NCBI GenBank assembly: GCA_902772625.1
Contig: CACYBP010000191.1
Span: forward strand, 1 to 7,598
DNA: 7,598 bases
Direction: 5' to 3'
Source: Oscillospiraceae bacterium
Lineage (GTDB): Bacteria; Bacillota; Clostridia; Oscillospirales; QAMX01
A program made the position numbers and the translations under genes. This document shows positions 5,781 to 7,598 of this stretch, in pieces. Each line of letters starts with the position of its first letter. Position 1 is the stretch's first letter. The notes below the pieces were generated by a model, which was given only the letters and a program-made list of their open reading frames with translations, was not told where the DNA came from and searched no databases.

Positions 5781-5800
5781 GAGCGGGCGGCGCATTTTGC

Positions 5801-5829
5801 TTGTAATTCTTTCCCGGCTTTGCTATAAT
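5801..5829 (+). promoter_or_regulatory. Promoter of the GH32 gene
   Basis: TTGTAA (5801-5806) and a perfect TATAAT (5824-5829) are 17 bases apart. TG one base before the -10 makes it an extended -10 promoter (TGCTATAAT). Start is predicted near 5836, leaving a very short leader before the ribosome binding site. I see no clear inverted-repeat operator or catabolite-repression site here. Confidence 0.75.
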
Positions 5830-5853
5830 GTGGCTGGAAAGGAAGGGGATCCC

Positions 5854-7263
5854 ATGAAGATCGAAAAACGCTTTGCGCCTCTTCCGGCGGACCGCGGGCG
5901 GCAGGGTGTGATGACTCTTGCCGAAAACGGCAGGGAAATCTATTCCTTCCGCATTTCCTATGCGCCGGAAAACCCGGAATACACGGTATACGCCGATCTG
6001 AAGCCCTTTCTGGGGCGTGATCTCACCTTCTCCTTTGACGGCAAGGCGATCCTTCCGCCCTCTCTTTCAGACGAAACGCACCCAGAAAACAGGAGCCGAC
6101 CGCTTCTCCATTTCACCGCGCCCTGGGGATGGATCAACGATCCCAACGGTCTTTCCTTTTACCGGGGAAAATACCGCCTTTTCCACCAGCACAATCCCTT
6201 CGGCGACGTCTGGGGAAACATGCATTGGGGATACGCTGAAAGCGATGATCTCCTCAACTGGACGTGGAAGGGCGAGGCACTTTATCCCGAAAGGATCGAT
6301 TCCACTGAGTTTTCAGGCTCCGCTGTGGTGGATGAAGACGATACGGCGGGCTTCGGAGCCGGAGCGCACGTTCTGATCTATACCGAGGCCGACGAGAAAA
6401 ACGGCTTTACCCAGAATCTTGCTTATTCGCTTGACGGCGAGCATTACAAAAAATACCCCGGCAATCCCGTGATCCCCACGATCACTCCCGGAAATCGCGA
6501 CCCCAAGGTGATCCGGTACGCGCCGAAGGACCTCTGGATCCTCGCGCTTTATCTCGAAAAGGACGAATACGCTCTTTTTTCCTCAAAGGATCTCCGTTCC
6601 TGGCATATGCTCCAGCGCTTTTCTTTTCCCGGCGCCAACGAGTGCCCCGATTTCTTCCCGCTTCCGACTCCGGAGGGGGAAGAGAAATGGATCTTCTGGG
6701 AGGCCGGAGGAAAGTATCTTATCGGCGATTTCGACGGCGAACGCTTTACCAGCCCGGGCGAGATCAAAGAACTGACCCGCCGCGACGCGAAGACCGGGGC
6801 TTACGCGGCCCAGACCTTTTCCGGGGATCCCAAGGGGAGAAGGCTTCTCGTCTTCTGGGAAAAGGTTTTGATGCAGGGGCTTCCCTTTACCGGGCAGCAT
6901 TCAATCCCGCTTTCCCTCTCACTTATCAAAAAAGAGGACGGACTGCGCCTTGCCGCGGAGCTTCCGGAAGAACTGACATGCCGTCTGAGGCCGAAAAAGG
7001 ACGGGGAGGAGCTTCCCTATCTTTTCCGGACGGAGCTTCATCATCCGGTCTATATCGGTTCTCACCGCCTTGCCCGCTCGCAAACGGGGATCGAGCTCGA
7101 CGGCGTTCCGATCGAAACCGGCCCCGGTCCGGTCCTGTGTCTTGCCGACCGGCACTCTCTGGAGCTTCTGGCCGACGGTCACACGACCTTCGGTCTGTGG
7201 GAATGCGATATCGACCTTCGAGCGCAGCCGGACGGCGCGGAAGCCGAAACGATTCAGCTTTGA
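5854..7263 (+). CDS. Glycoside hydrolase family 32 beta-fructosidase
   Basis: This 469-residue GH32 enzyme hydrolyses terminal beta-fructofuranosyl bonds in sucrose, fructo-oligosaccharides, inulin or levan. A short N-terminal extension (1-80) precedes the five-bladed propeller, which starts at RPLLHFTAPWGWINDPNGL. All three catalytic motifs are present: WINDPNG with nucleophile Asp96, RDP with Asp216 stabilising the transition state, and EC with acid/base Glu263. FHQHNP is at 110-115. The C-terminal beta-sandwich is about residues 350-469. No signal peptide is visible, so it probably acts inside the cell on imported short substrates, but no transporter or phosphotransferase gene lies in the window. 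The HFTAPxGWINDPNG form resembles fructan beta-fructosidases more than sucrose-6-phosphate hydrolases; this is not decisive. The ATG at 5854 was chosen over an upstream one at 5797 because AAGGAAGGGG precedes it and 5797 lies upstream of the promoter. Confidence 0.92.
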   Translation: MKIEKRFAPLPADRGRQGVMTLAENGREIYSFRISYAPENPEYTVYADLKPFLGRDLTFSFDGKAILPPSLSDETHPENRSRPLLHFTAPWGWINDPNGLSFYRGKYRLFHQHNPFGDVWGNMHWGYAESDDLLNWTWKGEALYPERIDSTEFSGSAVVDEDDTAGFGAGAHVLIYTEADEKNGFTQNLAYSLDGEHYKKYPGNPVIPTITPGNRDPKVIRYAPKDLWILALYLEKDEYALFSSKDLRSWHMLQRFSFPGANECPDFFPLPTPEGEEKWIFWEAGGKYLIGDFDGERFTSPGEIKELTRRDAKTGAYAAQTFSGDPKGRRLLVFWEKVLMQGLPFTGQHSIPLSLSLIKKEDGLRLAAELPEELTCRLRPKKDGEELPYLFRTELHHPVYIGSHRLARSQTGIELDGVPIETGPGPVLCLADRHSLELLADGHTTFGLWECDIDLRAQPDGAEAETIQL

Positions 7264-7290
7264 TATCAAAAATGAAAGGAAGATAGAACT

Positions 7291-7598
7291 ATGGTAACGC
7301 AAGCTTTTATCGGACTCAAAAACGAACGCCTGAAGGTGGAGATCGCGAAACCGGGTACGGCCTACGCGGGCTCCCGGTTCGACTGGACCGGCTTCATCAC
7401 CCAGGTCTATCTGGACGGCAAGCACACCTTCTGCGCCTATGAAGACGTGGTGCCCGGCGTGGGCTCGGGCGGTATAGGCTTCTGCAACGACTTCGGTCTG
7501 AATACCCCCGTCGGGTACGAAGAGACCGCCGTGGGCGAAGGCTATATGAAGATCGGCGTCGGCACGGTCATCAAAGAGGACGTTCCCATGGGCGCGAC
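7291..7598 (+). CDS. Possible galactose-mutarotase-like protein, 3' end outside the window
   Basis: An open frame starts at ATG 7291, 27 bases after the GH32 stop, with AAAGGA (7275-7280) ten bases upstream. It continues for 102 codons to the window edge without a stop, so the gene is partial. The N-terminus contains RFDWTGFITQVYLDGKHTF, then GSGGIGFCNDFGLNTPVGY and YMKIGVGTVIKED. I recall similar openings in uncharacterised bacterial proteins placed in the aldose-epimerase/galactose-mutarotase fold, where they often sit with glycoside hydrolases. The catalytic His and Glu of mutarotases would lie beyond the visible part, so function is unproven. No terminator separates it from GH32; the two are very likely co-transcribed from the promoter at 5801-5829. 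Confidence 0.7.
   Translation, partial: MVTQAFIGLKNERLKVEIAKPGTAYAGSRFDWTGFITQVYLDGKHTFCAYEDVVPGVGSGGIGFCNDFGLNTPVGYEETAVGEGYMKIGVGTVIKEDVPMGA

Overview
The window looks like chromosomal DNA from a Gram-positive bacterium of the Bacillota, probably a gut-type member of the class Clostridia. The genes are about 55-60 % GC by eye. The spacers are AT-rich, with good sigma-70/sigma-A type promoters, strong Shine-Dalgarno sites (including one AAAGGAGG before a TTG start) and compact hairpin/T-tract terminators. The RluA, RadC and YihY proteins also read like clostridial versions. This placement is inference; no marker gene is present.

Left to right: positions 1-162 hold no convincing gene. They are AT-rich (57 G/C in the first 140 bases by hand count) and end in a 20-base segment that reads like the 3' end of a tRNA, including CCA, directly before a two-way terminator. 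Next comes an RluA-family pseudouridine synthase on the minus strand. It is divergent from radC on the plus strand, and the two predicted promoters share overlapping -10 boxes. A second two-way terminator separates radC from a minus-strand operon.

That operon is read right to left: a YihY/BrkB-type six-helix membrane protein with a TTG start; then, overlapping it by ATGA, a 646-residue fusion of a short-chain dehydrogenase/reductase (SDR) with a 6-phosphogluconolactonase-like beta-propeller; then a stand-alone SDR paralogous to the first half of the fusion. Divergent from the operon, on the plus strand, are a cytoplasmic GH32 beta-fructosidase and the start of a second gene, tentatively placed in the galactose-mutarotase-like fold, which runs off the right edge.

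The most interesting part is the right two thirds. A GH32 enzyme would release free fructose and possibly glucose. A dehydrogenase joined to a lactonase is the arrangement expected for oxidising an aldose to its lactone and then to the aldonic acid. A mutarotase-like protein would fit by supplying the right anomer or otherwise handling the sugar. The window therefore suggests, without proving, a small non-phosphorylating sugar-oxidation locus built around a bifunctional SDR-lactonase.
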